Shown here piece after piece: positions 19,058 to 27,606 of a DNA stretch of 64,000 nucleotides (position 1 is the stretch's first letter; every line of letters begins with the position of its first letter). The notes beneath the pieces are model-generated. The model was not told the origin of the DNA. It made no database searches and was given only the letters and a program-made list of their open reading frames with translations. The stretch comes from Photobacterium ganghwense (GTDB lineage: Bacteria; Pseudomonadota; Gammaproteobacteria; Enterobacterales; Vibrionaceae): assembly GCF_003025595.1 (NCBI RefSeq), contig NZ_PYMI01000004.1, positions 620,001 through 684,000 on the forward strand. Reading direction: 5' to 3'. The translations under genes were made by a program, and so were the position numbers.

Positions 19058-19079
19058 TTTTAAAATCGCTTTTCAATAT
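19058..19079. promoter_or_regulatory. KdgR-like operator 1 in the kdgR-kduD promoter region
   Basis: TTAAAATCGCTTTTCAA: arms AAAAT and TTTTC around CGC. It fits the shared pattern TTRAAAC-NNN-GTTTYAA with one change per arm, and lies about 65 bases from the kdgR start. Confidence 0.6.
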
Positions 19080-19132
19080 TTTGAAACCGCTCACTCCTTC
19101 ACAACCCGAAAAAGCAGATCTCCATCAATATT

Positions 19133-19152
19133 TTTAAAACGCTTTTTCAATT
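19133..19152. promoter_or_regulatory. KdgR-like operator 2 in the kdgR-kduD promoter region
   Basis: TTAAAACGCTTTTTCAA: arms AAAAC and TTTTC with centre GCT, on the kduD side of the divergent spacer. Confidence 0.6.
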
Positions 19153-19253
19153 TTATTTGTTCAAGGTTTCTTTTTGTTGCTATGGTTACCTCAACAACAG
19201 TGATGGCTCCCAGCGAGAAAGTCACTACCGACGAAAATAGTGAGGAAAACCGT

Positions 19254-20015
19254 ATGACTCTTGATTCATTTAATCTGCAGGGAAAAGTAGCAATCGTAAC
19301 GGGTTGTGATACAGGTCTGGGCCAGGGTATGGCACTGGGACTGGCGCGTGCAGGCTGTGACATCGTGGGCGTAAACATCACCGAACCCACTGAAACAATG
19401 GCAAAAATTGCAGAGACTGGACGTAAGTTCGTTGATATCCGCGCTAACCTGATGAAACTCGATGACATTCCGTCAATTGTCGATCACGCGGTCACTGAGC
19501 TGGGTCGTATCGATATTCTGGTTAACAACGCCGGTATTATCCGCCGTAATGATGCCATCGAATTTTCTGAGCAAGACTGGGATGATGTCATGAACATCAA
19601 CATCAAATCTGTGTTCTTTATGTCTCAGGCGGTGGCCAAGCAGTTCATCGCACAGGGTGAAGGCGGCAAAATCATCAACGTGGCTTCTATGCTTTCCTTC
19701 CAGGGTGGTATCCGTGTTCCTTCCTACACTGCATCAAAAAGTGGTGTGATGGGGATTACTCGTCTGATGGCCAACGAATGGGCGAAGCACAACATCAACG
19801 TGAATGCTATTGCACCGGGCTACATGGCAACAAACAACACCGCTGCGCTACGTGCTGATGCAGATCGTAACCAAGCGATTCTGGAGCGTATTCCTGCTGA
19901 GCGCTGGGGTACACCGGAAGACCTGCAGGGCCCATGTGTGTTCCTGGCGTCTAAGGCGTCTGATTACATTAACGGCTACACCATCGCGGTTGATGGCGGC
20001 TGGCTGGCACGATAA
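19254..20015 (+). CDS. kduD: 2-dehydro-3-deoxy-D-gluconate 5-dehydrogenase KduD
   Basis: KduD reduces 3-deoxy-D-glycero-2,5-hexodiulosonate to 2-keto-3-deoxygluconate with NAD(P)H. It is a 253-residue short-chain dehydrogenase, the same length as E. coli KduD. The cofactor motif is TGCDTGLGQG, followed by NNAGI, the catalytic Ser in VASMLSFQGG, and YTASKSG with Tyr and Lys. The end INGYTIAVDGGWLAR is characteristic of KduD. GTGAGGAAAACC before the ATG at 19254 sets the start; a longer frame from 19182 is unlikely. First gene of an operon with ygjV-like, kdgF and the RpiB-family gene. Confidence 0.93.
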   Translation: MTLDSFNLQGKVAIVTGCDTGLGQGMALGLARAGCDIVGVNITEPTETMAKIAETGRKFVDIRANLMKLDDIPSIVDHAVTELGRIDILVNNAGIIRRNDAIEFSEQDWDDVMNINIKSVFFMSQAVAKQFIAQGEGGKIINVASMLSFQGGIRVPSYTASKSGVMGITRLMANEWAKHNINVNAIAPGYMATNNTAALRADADRNQAILERIPAERWGTPEDLQGPCVFLASKASDYINGYTIAVDGGWLAR

Positions 20016-20048
20016 AACCGTAGCAAGTCTGGTAACAGGGATATAACG

Positions 20049-20561
20049 GTGGATATTTCATTCGCACAGGCACTGGGTTTTGTCAGCTTTGCTCTGGGTA
20101 TTTCGACCTTCTACCAAAAGGATGATCGAAAACTGAAAATCGTCATGCTGATTTTCAACTTGAACCATCTGGTGCACTTCCTGTTACTGGGCTCGTTGGT
20201 GTCGGCGCTCAGTGCCCTGTTATCGGCACTGCGTACCGCGACAGCCATTTATGTTTCATCCATCAAAGTGGCTGCTCTGTTTATCAGCATCAGCCTGATC
20301 AGTGGCGTCTGGCTGGCTGACAACCTCTGGGAGCTCTGGCCAATATTGGGCACTGTCATCGGCACTTATTCTGTGTTTATGCTGAAAGGCATCGCGATGC
20401 GGTTGGGCTTTCTGGCTGGGGCAACTTGCTGGCTGATCAACAACCTGTCCATCGGTTCTATTGGTGGATCGCTGCTGGAGATGACTGTTATCAGCGTCAA
20501 TATCATCACGATTTACCGGCTTAACCGAGATCGACAGCAACAACCGGCGCTGAACAACTAA
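20049..20561 (+). CDS. YgjV-family inner membrane protein (pectin operon copy)
   Basis: A 170-residue multi-spanning protein with about six predicted helices, of the YgjV family (PF10688-type), whose function is not established. It begins with GTG after an AGGG ribosome site, 33 bases behind kduD, and is followed 14 bases later by kdgF, so it belongs to the pectin operon. In E. coli ygjV sits near the hexuronate genes uxaCA (established gene order), which fits a role tied to uronate metabolism. A second, diverged copy lies at 41641. No transport role is proved. Confidence 0.8.
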   Translation: MDISFAQALGFVSFALGISTFYQKDDRKLKIVMLIFNLNHLVHFLLLGSLVSALSALLSALRTATAIYVSSIKVAALFISISLISGVWLADNLWELWPILGTVIGTYSVFMLKGIAMRLGFLAGATCWLINNLSIGSIGGSLLEMTVISVNIITIYRLNRDRQQQPALNN

Positions 20562-20575
20562 ATTGTAGGTAAGAC

Positions 20576-20896
20576 ATGTTTGTATTTAATGATCAGATTG
20601 AACTGGAAGACCTCGGCAACGGTATTACCCGTAAGGTTCTGGCTCACAGTGACAACATGATGGCCGTTGAAGTGCGCTTCGACAAAGGCGCTGTCGGCAC
20701 TATGCACAGCCACCCGCACGAGCAACTGACCTATGTCCTTTCTGGTGTGTTCGAGTTCACCATCGGCGACGAAACGAAGATCGTCAAAGCCGGTGACACC
20801 ATGTACAAAGAGCCGAATATTGAGCATGGCTGTGTGTGCCTGGAAGCGGGTGTGCTGATTGATAACTTCACACCAATGCGCAAAGACTTCTTATAA
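20576..20896 (+). CDS. kdgF: Cupin KdgF, unsaturated uronate ring-opening protein
   Basis: KdgF speeds conversion of the cyclic unsaturated uronate released by lyases to its linear ketone. The 106-residue single-domain cupin shows metal-ligand motif 1 MHSHPHEQLTYVLSG (two His, one Gln/Glu, about residues 43-57) and motif 2 with GDTMYKEPNIEHGC carrying the last His. Length and context, between kduD and the isomerase, fit KdgF rather than the larger KduI. Confidence 0.88.
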   Translation: MFVFNDQIELEDLGNGITRKVLAHSDNMMAVEVRFDKGAVGTMHSHPHEQLTYVLSGVFEFTIGDETKIVKAGDTMYKEPNIEHGCVCLEAGVLIDNFTPMRKDFL

Positions 20897-21061
20897 GACG
20901 TAATTGTGTAAAAAGACTTTTGTAAGAAAGCCGGTTGCAAGAATAGACAGTGAAAAACAACAGTGTCAGAAAGCACTGTTTACAACGCTCTCAATGAACG
21001 GCTTTCGGAAATAGCTATCAATAACCGAATATTGAATCGCAGTACGACTGCAGGAGAAACC

Positions 21062-21703
21062 ATGAAAATTGCACTAATGATGGAAAACAGCCAGGCCGCG
21101 AAAAACGCCACTGTGCTGAATGAACTTCAAACCGTGGTAAAAGCGAATGAGTACCCGGTCTATAACGTTGGTATGAGTGACGAGAATGATCATCACCTGA
21201 CTTACATCCACCTGGGTATCATGGCCAGCATCCTGCTGAATTCAAAAGCGGTTGATTTTGTGGTTACCGGCTGTGGTACCGGTCAGGGCGCAATGATGTC
21301 TCTGAACATCCACCCAGGCGTAGTGTGTGGTTACTGCCTGGATCCATCAGATGCATTCCTGTTTAACCAAATCAACAACGGTAATGCACTGTCTCTGGCC
21401 TTTGCCAAAGGCTATGGCTGGGGCGCGGAACTGAACGTTCGTTATATCTTTGAAAAAGCGTTCCTGACTGGTGAACGTGGTCAAGGCTACCCAATCGAGC
21501 GTGCTGAACCTCAGCAACGTAATGCAGGTATTCTGAACGAAGTGAAAGCCGCTGTGGTGAAAGAAAACTACTTGGATTCACTGCGTGCTATCGATCAGGA
21601 ACTGGTGAAAACCGCCGTTTCCGGTGAGCGCTTCCAGCAATGCTTCTTTGAAAACTGCCAGGATGCAGAGATCGAAGCCTACGTTCGCGCTCTGCTGAAC
21701 TAA
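21062..21703 (+). CDS. RpiB/LacAB-family isomerase, probable DKI isomerase in place of KduI
   Basis: A 213-residue protein of the RpiB/LacA/LacB sugar isomerase family: the active-site region CGTGQGAMMSLN is clear, as are MKIALMMENSQAAKNATVL at the start and NNGNALSLAFAKGYG. Classical RpiB is about 150 residues; this one is extended at the C-terminus like DhuI, the RpiB-family 4-deoxy-L-threo-5-hexosulose-uronate isomerase known from streptococci. It is last in the kduD operon and no KduI is found in the window, so it most likely makes the KduD substrate. CAGGAGAAACC precedes the ATG at 21062. A ribose-phosphate isomerase role seems less likely here. Confidence 0.75.
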   Translation: MKIALMMENSQAAKNATVLNELQTVVKANEYPVYNVGMSDENDHHLTYIHLGIMASILLNSKAVDFVVTGCGTGQGAMMSLNIHPGVVCGYCLDPSDAFLFNQINNGNALSLAFAKGYGWGAELNVRYIFEKAFLTGERGQGYPIERAEPQQRNAGILNEVKAAVVKENYLDSLRAIDQELVKTAVSGERFQQCFFENCQDAEIEAYVRALLN

Positions 21704-21750
21704 TTTATCGCATTCTATCCAGCGATACTGAACAACGGGAATAACGAACA

Positions 21751-21778
21751 AACCGGCCTTTACAGGCCGGTTTTTTTA
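21751..21778 (+). terminator. Terminator of the kduD operon
   Basis: AACCGGCC-TTTACA-GGCCGGTT followed by seven T. Confidence 0.92.
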
Positions 21779-21963
21779 TTCTGCTCAGCCAATCGAATTA
21801 GGATTTTCGCGTTTTCTGCGATCGCCAAATCGACCACTGTCTGATCCTAATTGTCTGCCGGGCAGCGATATACCGTTTAGTTGTTGGTCGGGCAACGGCG
21901 ATGTCATGCTGCAAACAGATTTCGGTAAACAAAACGCTGCGAACCGATCACGCTCACAATTTT

Positions 21964-21981
21964 TTGAACCATTGTTTTATT
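21964..21981 (+). promoter_or_regulatory. KdgR-like operator before kdgK
   Basis: TTGAACCATTGTTTTAT has arms GAACC and GTTTT around ATT. It lies about 65 bases before the kdgK start, inside the likely promoter. Confidence 0.5.
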
Positions 21982-22043
21982 TTTATTTTCACGAGTTTTC
22001 AAAACGGTCATAATAGCCTCAAGAAATGTTCAGGAGACATCCT

Positions 22044-22973
22044 ATGAATCCAATTAGTCGAGTGGCCATCATCGGTGAGTGCATGGTCGAGCTGAAAAAA
22101 GTCGGTGATACCATCACTCAGGGCTTTGGCGGCGATACCCTCAATACTGCGGTTTACCTCTCGCGCCTGACTCACCAACAGGGCATTACGACGTCTTACC
22201 TAACGGGGTTGGGGCAGGATCCTTTCAGTGCTGACATGCTGTCGGCGTGGCAAACCGAAGGGCTGGATACCTCAATGGTGTATCCATCCTCCGACAAGCT
22301 GCCGGGGATTTATGCCATTCAGACCCGTGATGACGGTGAGCGCAGTTTCTACTACTGGCGCAATGACTCTGCGGCTAAATACTGGCTGCGAGAGCAAGAT
22401 CCCCAACATCTGCTGAGAGATTTATGTCAGCATCAAATGGTGTACCTGAGCGGAATCAGCCTGGCAATTTTGCCTGACGATGGCCTTAGCACCTTGTTTG
22501 AACTGTTGACGGCTTATCGCCAGCAAGGTGGCATGATTGCGTTTGATAACAACTACCGTCCGGCTTTGTGGTCCTCAGCAGAGCACGCCCGGGCATGTTA
22601 CGCCGAGATGCTCGCCCTGACAGATATCGCTTTCCTGACCTTCGACGACGAAGTCATGCTTTACGGCGATGAGCAGGAAGATCAAGCCATTGCGCGTACT
22701 CAGGCCTTTGGCGTAAAAGAAATTGTGGTGAAACGCGGCGGTGAAGATTGTTTGGTGATTAGCGGTCAGCTCTCTATCGCGGTCACGCCACCCCCTGTCG
22801 CCAATATCATCGATACCACAGCGGCGGGAGATTCATTCAGTGCCGGCTATCTGGCTAAGCGCCTGACTGGCGGCAGCGAGCAAGATGCCGCTCTGGCGGG
22901 ACATATTGTTGCCGGTCGAGTCATCCAGCATCGCGGGGCGATTATTCCCAAAGACGCCATGCCCGAGATTTGA
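22044..22973 (+). CDS. kdgK: 2-keto-3-deoxygluconate kinase KdgK
   Basis: KdgK phosphorylates KDG to 2-keto-3-deoxy-6-phosphogluconate with ATP. The 309-residue PfkB-family sugar kinase has the N-terminal glycine motif GFGGDTLNTAVYLSRL, a substrate region GIYAIQTRDDGERSFYYWR typical of KdgK, and the C-terminal PfkB signature DTTAAGDSFSAGYL with the catalytic Asp. AGGAGACATCCT sets the ATG at 22044. It has its own promoter region with a KdgR-like site. Confidence 0.94.
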   Translation: MNPISRVAIIGECMVELKKVGDTITQGFGGDTLNTAVYLSRLTHQQGITTSYLTGLGQDPFSADMLSAWQTEGLDTSMVYPSSDKLPGIYAIQTRDDGERSFYYWRNDSAAKYWLREQDPQHLLRDLCQHQMVYLSGISLAILPDDGLSTLFELLTAYRQQGGMIAFDNNYRPALWSSAEHARACYAEMLALTDIAFLTFDDEVMLYGDEQEDQAIARTQAFGVKEIVVKRGGEDCLVISGQLSIAVTPPPVANIIDTTAAGDSFSAGYLAKRLTGGSEQDAALAGHIVAGRVIQHRGAIIPKDAMPEI

Positions 22974-23109
22974 AGGTAGCAAGCCTTAAAAGGCACACTC
23001 TGACTCGAGAAAATTCTGGCAGCGACAGATTTGAGCCTATATCCCCAATACATAAAACGTAAAAACGCATGGTGAGATTAACAGGCTGACTTTTATCTTA
23101 TTCCTGTTA

Positions 23110-23126
23110 ATGAAATGCATTTTTAC
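23110..23126 (+). promoter_or_regulatory. Possible KdgR-like operator before eda
   Basis: ATGAAATGCATTTTTAC has arms GAAAT and TTTTT around GCA. It is the weakest of the set and supported mainly by position, about 75 bases before eda. Confidence 0.35.
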
Positions 23127-23146
23127 GAAGAACACGATTTCAGACG

Positions 23147-23184
23147 AGCACTATTTAAAACAAGTGCTTTTCAAAACAAGCACT
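23147..23184 (+). promoter_or_regulatory. Three-arm 16-base-periodic inverted repeat before eda
   Basis: AGCACT (23147), AGTGCT (23163) and AGCACT (23179) are spaced by exactly 16 bases. The middle arm can pair with either outer arm, so two hairpins exclude each other; the second abuts the ribosome site GGAGAGG. It may instead be a multi-site protein operator. Confidence 0.5.
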
Positions 23185-23198
23185 ATATGGAGAGGATT

Positions 23199-23837
23199 AT
23201 GTCTAACCAAGACGCTTCAGGATTAAACAGCCAACTACGTGACATCAAAGTTGTCCCTGTTATTGCCATCAAAGATGCCGGTAAAGCGGTGAAGCTGGCT
23301 CAGGTATTGATTGAAAATGGTCTGCCTTGTGCTGAGGTGACCTTCCGTACTGAACAAGCTGCAGCAGCCATCAGAAACATGCGCGATGCCTACCCGGACA
23401 TGCTGATTGGTGCCGGTACTGTACTGACGACTGAACAGGTCGATCAGGCTATTGAAGCGGGCGTAGACTTTATCGTCAGCCCGGGCTTTAACCCGACAAC
23501 AGTGAAATACTGTCAGCAGCGTAACATCACCATCGTACCCGGCGTAAACAACCCTAGCCTGGTTGAACAAGCAATGGAAATGGGCCTGCGCACTCTGAAA
23601 TTCTTCCCGGCGGAACCATCTGGCGGCACGGCGATGCTGAAAGCCCTGACGGCTGTCTACCCGGTCAATTTCATGCCGACAGGCGGTGTCAGCCCGAAAA
23701 ACGTCAAAGACTACCTGGCGATTCCATCGGTTCTGGCCTGTGGTGGCACCTGGATGGTTCCCAACGACCTGATCGACAATGAGCAGTGGGATGAACTGGC
23801 AACTTTGGTAAAAGAAGTCGCCCAGATTATTGACTGA
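23199..23837 (+). CDS. eda: KDPG aldolase (2-dehydro-3-deoxyphosphogluconate aldolase)
   Basis: Eda splits KDPG to pyruvate and glyceraldehyde 3-phosphate, ending the pectin pathway and serving the Entner-Doudoroff route. The 212-residue chain has the catalytic Glu in AEVTFRTEQA, the loop GAGTVLT, and the Schiff-base Lys in LRTLKFFPAEPSGG. It ends with GVSPKNVKDYLAIPSVLACGGTWM, the phosphate-binding part. The ATG at 23199 follows TATGGAGAGGATT. It is the last metabolic gene of the left half of the pectin region. Confidence 0.95.
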   Translation: MSNQDASGLNSQLRDIKVVPVIAIKDAGKAVKLAQVLIENGLPCAEVTFRTEQAAAAIRNMRDAYPDMLIGAGTVLTTEQVDQAIEAGVDFIVSPGFNPTTVKYCQQRNITIVPGVNNPSLVEQAMEMGLRTLKFFPAEPSGGTAMLKALTAVYPVNFMPTGGVSPKNVKDYLAIPSVLACGGTWMVPNDLIDNEQWDELATLVKEVAQIID

Positions 23838-23948
23838 TCTCGGCTATACCGTTCACCAATGAGTGGCAAGTCGGCGACGAGAAGTCGACTTGCATACCCC
23901 CTTAAATTAACTCCTGATTTTTGGTTCCTGATTATTAGTACCTGTTTT

Positions 23949-23979
23949 GCGCCTGTGTTCATCTCCAGGCGCTTTTTTT
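23949..23979 (+). terminator. Terminator of eda
   Basis: GCGCCTG pairs with CAGGCGC around a 10-base loop, followed by seven T. Confidence 0.88.
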
Positions 23980-24093
23980 AAGTACGAAGATTAGCCAGAT
24001 GTGAATTGCCCGCTTCAGGATATCGTCGCTATATGGCCGGACGGCTATCCACCGCGTTTTGCCTCCCTCCCCCTTTCCCATCGTCAGATTCCG

Positions 24094-24315
24094 CGATACA
24101 GGCGACCAGCCTTATCCCACTTTGCCACATTCTCATCCTTCTACGGAGTTGCTGCACTTAGAAACGTCGCCGATGTATCTTCTATTCGCCGCCTCTCCAG
24201 CGTGTTTTCGGTAGCCGGTGGCGCGTTCTTCTTCAATAAACGCCCTACGTCGAAAACAATCAACACCACTCTCTGCCTTATTCTCAGCGCTGTGGTTATC
24301 ACACTTTTCAGGTGA
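24094..24315 (+). pseudogene. Possible C-terminal remnant of an EamA/DMT-type transporter
   Basis: In this frame the residues ALRNVADVSSIRRLSSVFSV, then AGGAFFFNKRPTSKT and a final hydrophobic stretch LCLILSAVVITLF, look like the last two helices of a drug/metabolite transporter. No start codon with a ribosome site and no N-terminal helices precede it. It lies alone between the eda terminator and mesX. The resemblance is by eye and could be coincidental. Confidence 0.35.
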
Positions 24316-24623
24316 GGTATTCACGAAAGTACTCACCGACAGTGAGGTATCACAATGGAGTAAAAAGCACTAATGAACACTGCTTTTTTATTGGAGTATG
24401 AATATTTCTCATGTTCAATATGAAGTAAAACCATTTTTATAAATTTAACCATCCAAGTATAAAAAACACATCGCTCATAACTCTAGATAATATTGACGTT
24501 AAATATCGAATCAGTCTTTTGAATCAAATTCTAAAAGACCAAAAACGTCGAAAAACTGAAAAAGTACAGAGAGAGCAAGAAAGTAAATCAGGTTTAAGCT
24601 CAGCCATTGGATGGATGATTACG

Positions 24624-25601
24624 ATGAATAAAGACTTTACATTTACAATTAATAGTGTTGTTTTCGATGAGAATTATCATCCTTCAGATAGCACGCGTAT
24701 CACCACCAATTTTGCGAACTTGGCGAGAGGTGAAAGTCGCCAATCGAATTTGCGTAACGCTTTAAAGATGATTGATAATCGCTTTAATGCTTTGGCGAAC
24801 TGGGATAATGCCAGCGGCGATCGTTATTCCGTTGAACTTGAAATTATTTCAGTTGATTTGGATATTGAAGGCAGTGGTCAAACTTTTCCATCGATTGAAA
24901 TATTGAAGACAAATATTTTTGATCGAAAAACTAACGAACGCATTGAAGGCATCGTAGGCAATAACTTTTCTTCTTACGTGCGAGACTACGACTTCAGCGT
25001 TTTGCTGCTAGAGCATAATAAAAACCAACCTAAATTCAGCATTCCAGCAGGCTTTGGCGAACTGCATGGCAAATTATTTAAATGCTTCGTTGATTCAGAC
25101 ACTTATAAAGAGGCGTTTAGTAAGCTACCGGTTATCTGTCTGAGTGTGTCGGATAGTAAGATCTATCATCGCACAGAAAATCATCATCCTATTTTGGGTT
25201 TTGAGTACCAGCCTAATGAGTCGTCGTTGACTGAACAATATTTCAAAAAGATGGGCTTACAAGTTCGCTATTTTATGCCAGAAAACAGTGCCGCTCCTTT
25301 TGCCTTTTTCTTCTTTGGTGACTTATTGAATGATTACACCAATCTGGAGCTGATTAGCACGATCAGTACGATGGAGACATTCCAAAAAATTTACCGACCT
25401 GAGATTTACAATGCCAATTCTTCGGCTGGGAAATGCTACCAACCGAATTTAAAGAACCTTGATCATTCAATTACTCAAATTGTTTATGATCGCGCAGAGC
25501 GTAGCCAGTTAGCGGTTGAGCAAGGGAAATTTGCTGAGCAGCACTTTATCAAACCATACCAAACGATTCTTGAGCAGTGGTCTGCCAACTACCCTTTGTA
25601 A
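24624..25601 (+). CDS. mesX: DUF1852 protein MesX, partner of methionine synthase MesD
   Basis: A 325-residue DUF1852 protein. The family is almost always next to a short MetE-like gene. Published genetics on folate-independent methionine synthases showed that MesD needs MesX and oxygen, MesX being a possible oxygenase partner. Here it is 28 bases before mesD. The start at 24624 (MNKDFTFTINSVVFDENYH) has GGATGG about 10 bases upstream; ATG at 24615 and TTG at 24519 are alternatives. Base composition is lower in GC than the flanking pectin genes. No clear MetJ box or SAM riboswitch was seen upstream. Confidence 0.88.
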   Translation: MNKDFTFTINSVVFDENYHPSDSTRITTNFANLARGESRQSNLRNALKMIDNRFNALANWDNASGDRYSVELEIISVDLDIEGSGQTFPSIEILKTNIFDRKTNERIEGIVGNNFSSYVRDYDFSVLLLEHNKNQPKFSIPAGFGELHGKLFKCFVDSDTYKEAFSKLPVICLSVSDSKIYHRTENHHPILGFEYQPNESSLTEQYFKKMGLQVRYFMPENSAAPFAFFFFGDLLNDYTNLELISTISTMETFQKIYRPEIYNANSSAGKCYQPNLKNLDHSITQIVYDRAERSQLAVEQGKFAEQHFIKPYQTILEQWSANYPL

Positions 25602-25629
25602 TTAACTCAAATAGACAAAAGAATTTATT

Positions 25630-26664
25630 ATGAAAAAACTATTACCGACTTCAACCTCTGGCAGCTTACCTAAACCGACTTGGCTTGCTCAACCAGAAAC
25701 ACTTTGGTCACCTTGGAAATTACAAGGTCAGGAATTAATTGACGGCAAACATGATGCGTTGCGCGTGTCATTACAAGAACAGCAACTGGCTGATATTGAT
25801 ATCGTGAGCGATGGCGAACAAACACGCCAACACTTTGTGACAACGTTTATTGAACACCTTAGCGGCGTTGATTTTGAAAATCGTAAGACGGTGACAATTC
25901 GTAATCGCTACGAAGCGAGTGTCCCGACGGTGGTTGGCCCGGTTTCGCGTCAGAAATCAGTATTTGTGGAAGATGCCAAGTTCTTGCGCCAGCAAACCGA
26001 TAAGCCGATTAAATGGGCCTTGCCTGGGCCTATGACCATGATCGACACCTTGTACGATGATCACTACAAGAGCCGTGAAAAACTCGCTTGGGAATTTGCC
26101 AAAATTCTTAATGAAGAAGCGAAAGAGCTAGAAGCGGCGGGTGTGGATATCATCCAGTTCGACGAGCCAGCCTTTAACGTGTTTTTTGATGAGGTCAACG
26201 AGTGGGGTATCGCGGCGCTGGAACGCGCGATTGAAGGCCTGAAGTGTGAAACGGCTGTCCATATTTGTTACGGCTATGGCATCAAAGCCAATACCGATTG
26301 GAAAAAGACGTTAGGCTCTGAGTGGCGTCAATACGAAGAAGTGTTCCCTAAACTGCAAAAATCGAACATCGACATCATTTCACTGGAGTGCCACAACTCT
26401 CGCGTCCCAATCGAACTGCTTGAACTGGTTCGCGGCAAAAAAGTGATGGTAGGGGCGATTGATGTGGCAACAAACACCATCGAAACCCCGGAAGAAGTCG
26501 CCGACACGCTGCGCAAAGCCCTGCAATTTGTCGATGCTGATAAGCTTTACCCTTGCACCAACTGCGGTATGGCACCTTTGTCTCGCGAAGTCGCAAGAGG
26601 TAAGCTCAATGCGTTAAGTGCAGGAGCAGACATTATCCGCAAGGAACTCTCGGCGAAGTACTAA
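25630..26664 (+). CDS. mesD: Folate-independent methionine synthase MesD (short MetE-like)
   Basis: A 344-residue protein equal to the C-terminal catalytic half of MetE, without the N-terminal folate-binding half. Zinc ligands are visible as VHICYG (His and Cys, about residue 215) and CTNCGMAPL near the end, with VDIIQFDEPAF as the substrate-side motif. Together with MesX it would methylate homocysteine using an unknown methyl donor rather than methyl-tetrahydrofolate. The gene pair forms a two-gene operon. Confidence 0.9.
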   Translation: MKKLLPTSTSGSLPKPTWLAQPETLWSPWKLQGQELIDGKHDALRVSLQEQQLADIDIVSDGEQTRQHFVTTFIEHLSGVDFENRKTVTIRNRYEASVPTVVGPVSRQKSVFVEDAKFLRQQTDKPIKWALPGPMTMIDTLYDDHYKSREKLAWEFAKILNEEAKELEAAGVDIIQFDEPAFNVFFDEVNEWGIAALERAIEGLKCETAVHICYGYGIKANTDWKKTLGSEWRQYEEVFPKLQKSNIDIISLECHNSRVPIELLELVRGKKVMVGAIDVATNTIETPEEVADTLRKALQFVDADKLYPCTNCGMAPLSREVARGKLNALSAGADIIRKELSAKY

Positions 26665-26862
26665 CTCATATATTGAAATGTGGCTGGGTTACTATTTTGA
26701 TGTGATTGGAATTGATTCCTACGGTCAAATCGGTAACCCATCTATCGATGACAATTATTCATACTGTTTGTTGATAGAACGTCTACTCAATGACAGCATC
26801 ACAGTACTTACGCGTTTTGCTGTAAATATGAATGACAACGCCCCCTATGATGCCAAAGCATT

Positions 26863-27390
26863 TTACCCAACATGCTCAACGATCAATTGCGCCACCTCAT
26901 TTTCCGATAAGTCGGTATTATCGATAGACAGCGTATTTTTATGCTCAATCCCCTTGAACGCCATTTTGGTAAGCACTTTTTCGAGTGAATGCTGACAAGA
27001 CAATTTATGTGAATCCGCTCTTTCTTCCGACATTACACGCTTGTATAAAGCCTTGTGAACAGGATTTAAGTGAATCGGATAAACGTCAATCCCCTGCTTG
27101 ATGAAAAAGGCCAGGTACTTTTGTATTTCTTGTGCATCACTTTCTGAACATGTCATCGACGTCATTACCAAATGCGTGACGCCCAACGCTTGCGCTTTTG
27201 CCAGAACAATTCTTCTTATCTGATTTGTAAACTCACAAAAATCCTTTTCGCCAAATGCATCGTAAATGGAAAGGCTCAGATCAACCGTTAAATGATTGTG
27301 GAAGAGTTTATAACCAAAATCCTCACTGAGTTTTTTCGCGACCGTTAACTTCCCTGCTGCGGGAGGACCATGTAACCACACCACTTTCAT
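26863..27390 (-). CDS. P-loop kinase-like ATPase
   Basis: A 175-residue protein with Walker A LHGPPAAGKLTVAKKL at the N-terminus, followed by HNHLTVDLSLSIYD and a late Arg-containing lid region (KALYKRVMSEERADSHKLS). This is the layout of small-molecule kinases of the shikimate/chloramphenicol-phosphotransferase type. It is a single gene, convergent with mesD; the substrate is unknown. Confidence 0.75.
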   Translation of the reverse strand: MKVVWLHGPPAAGKLTVAKKLSEDFGYKLFHNHLTVDLSLSIYDAFGEKDFCEFTNQIRRIVLAKAQALGVTHLVMTSMTCSESDAQEIQKYLAFFIKQGIDVYPIHLNPVHKALYKRVMSEERADSHKLSCQHSLEKVLTKMAFKGIEHKNTLSIDNTDLSENEVAQLIVEHVG

Positions 27391-27606
27391 ACTGCTATCC
27401 TTTGCTTTGCTTTGCTTAACAGAACTGTAAAATCACACAGCCATAAACGCAGACCAGCCAACGATAAAAGGCGCCAATGACTAAGTCTGTTGCGACCTGA
27501 CGATGGTACCTAAGAAACTACTGGTAGGAACCCCTTCGTTAAGAGGAGTATCCATGATTACCCATGGTGTGAAAAAGCTTATTAACCGCTTCTGTTTTAA
27601 CATCGT

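Noticed and set aside
24340..24620. SAM riboswitch or MetJ boxes before mesX
   Set aside because: No recognisable riboswitch helices and no tandem AGACGTCT-like words.
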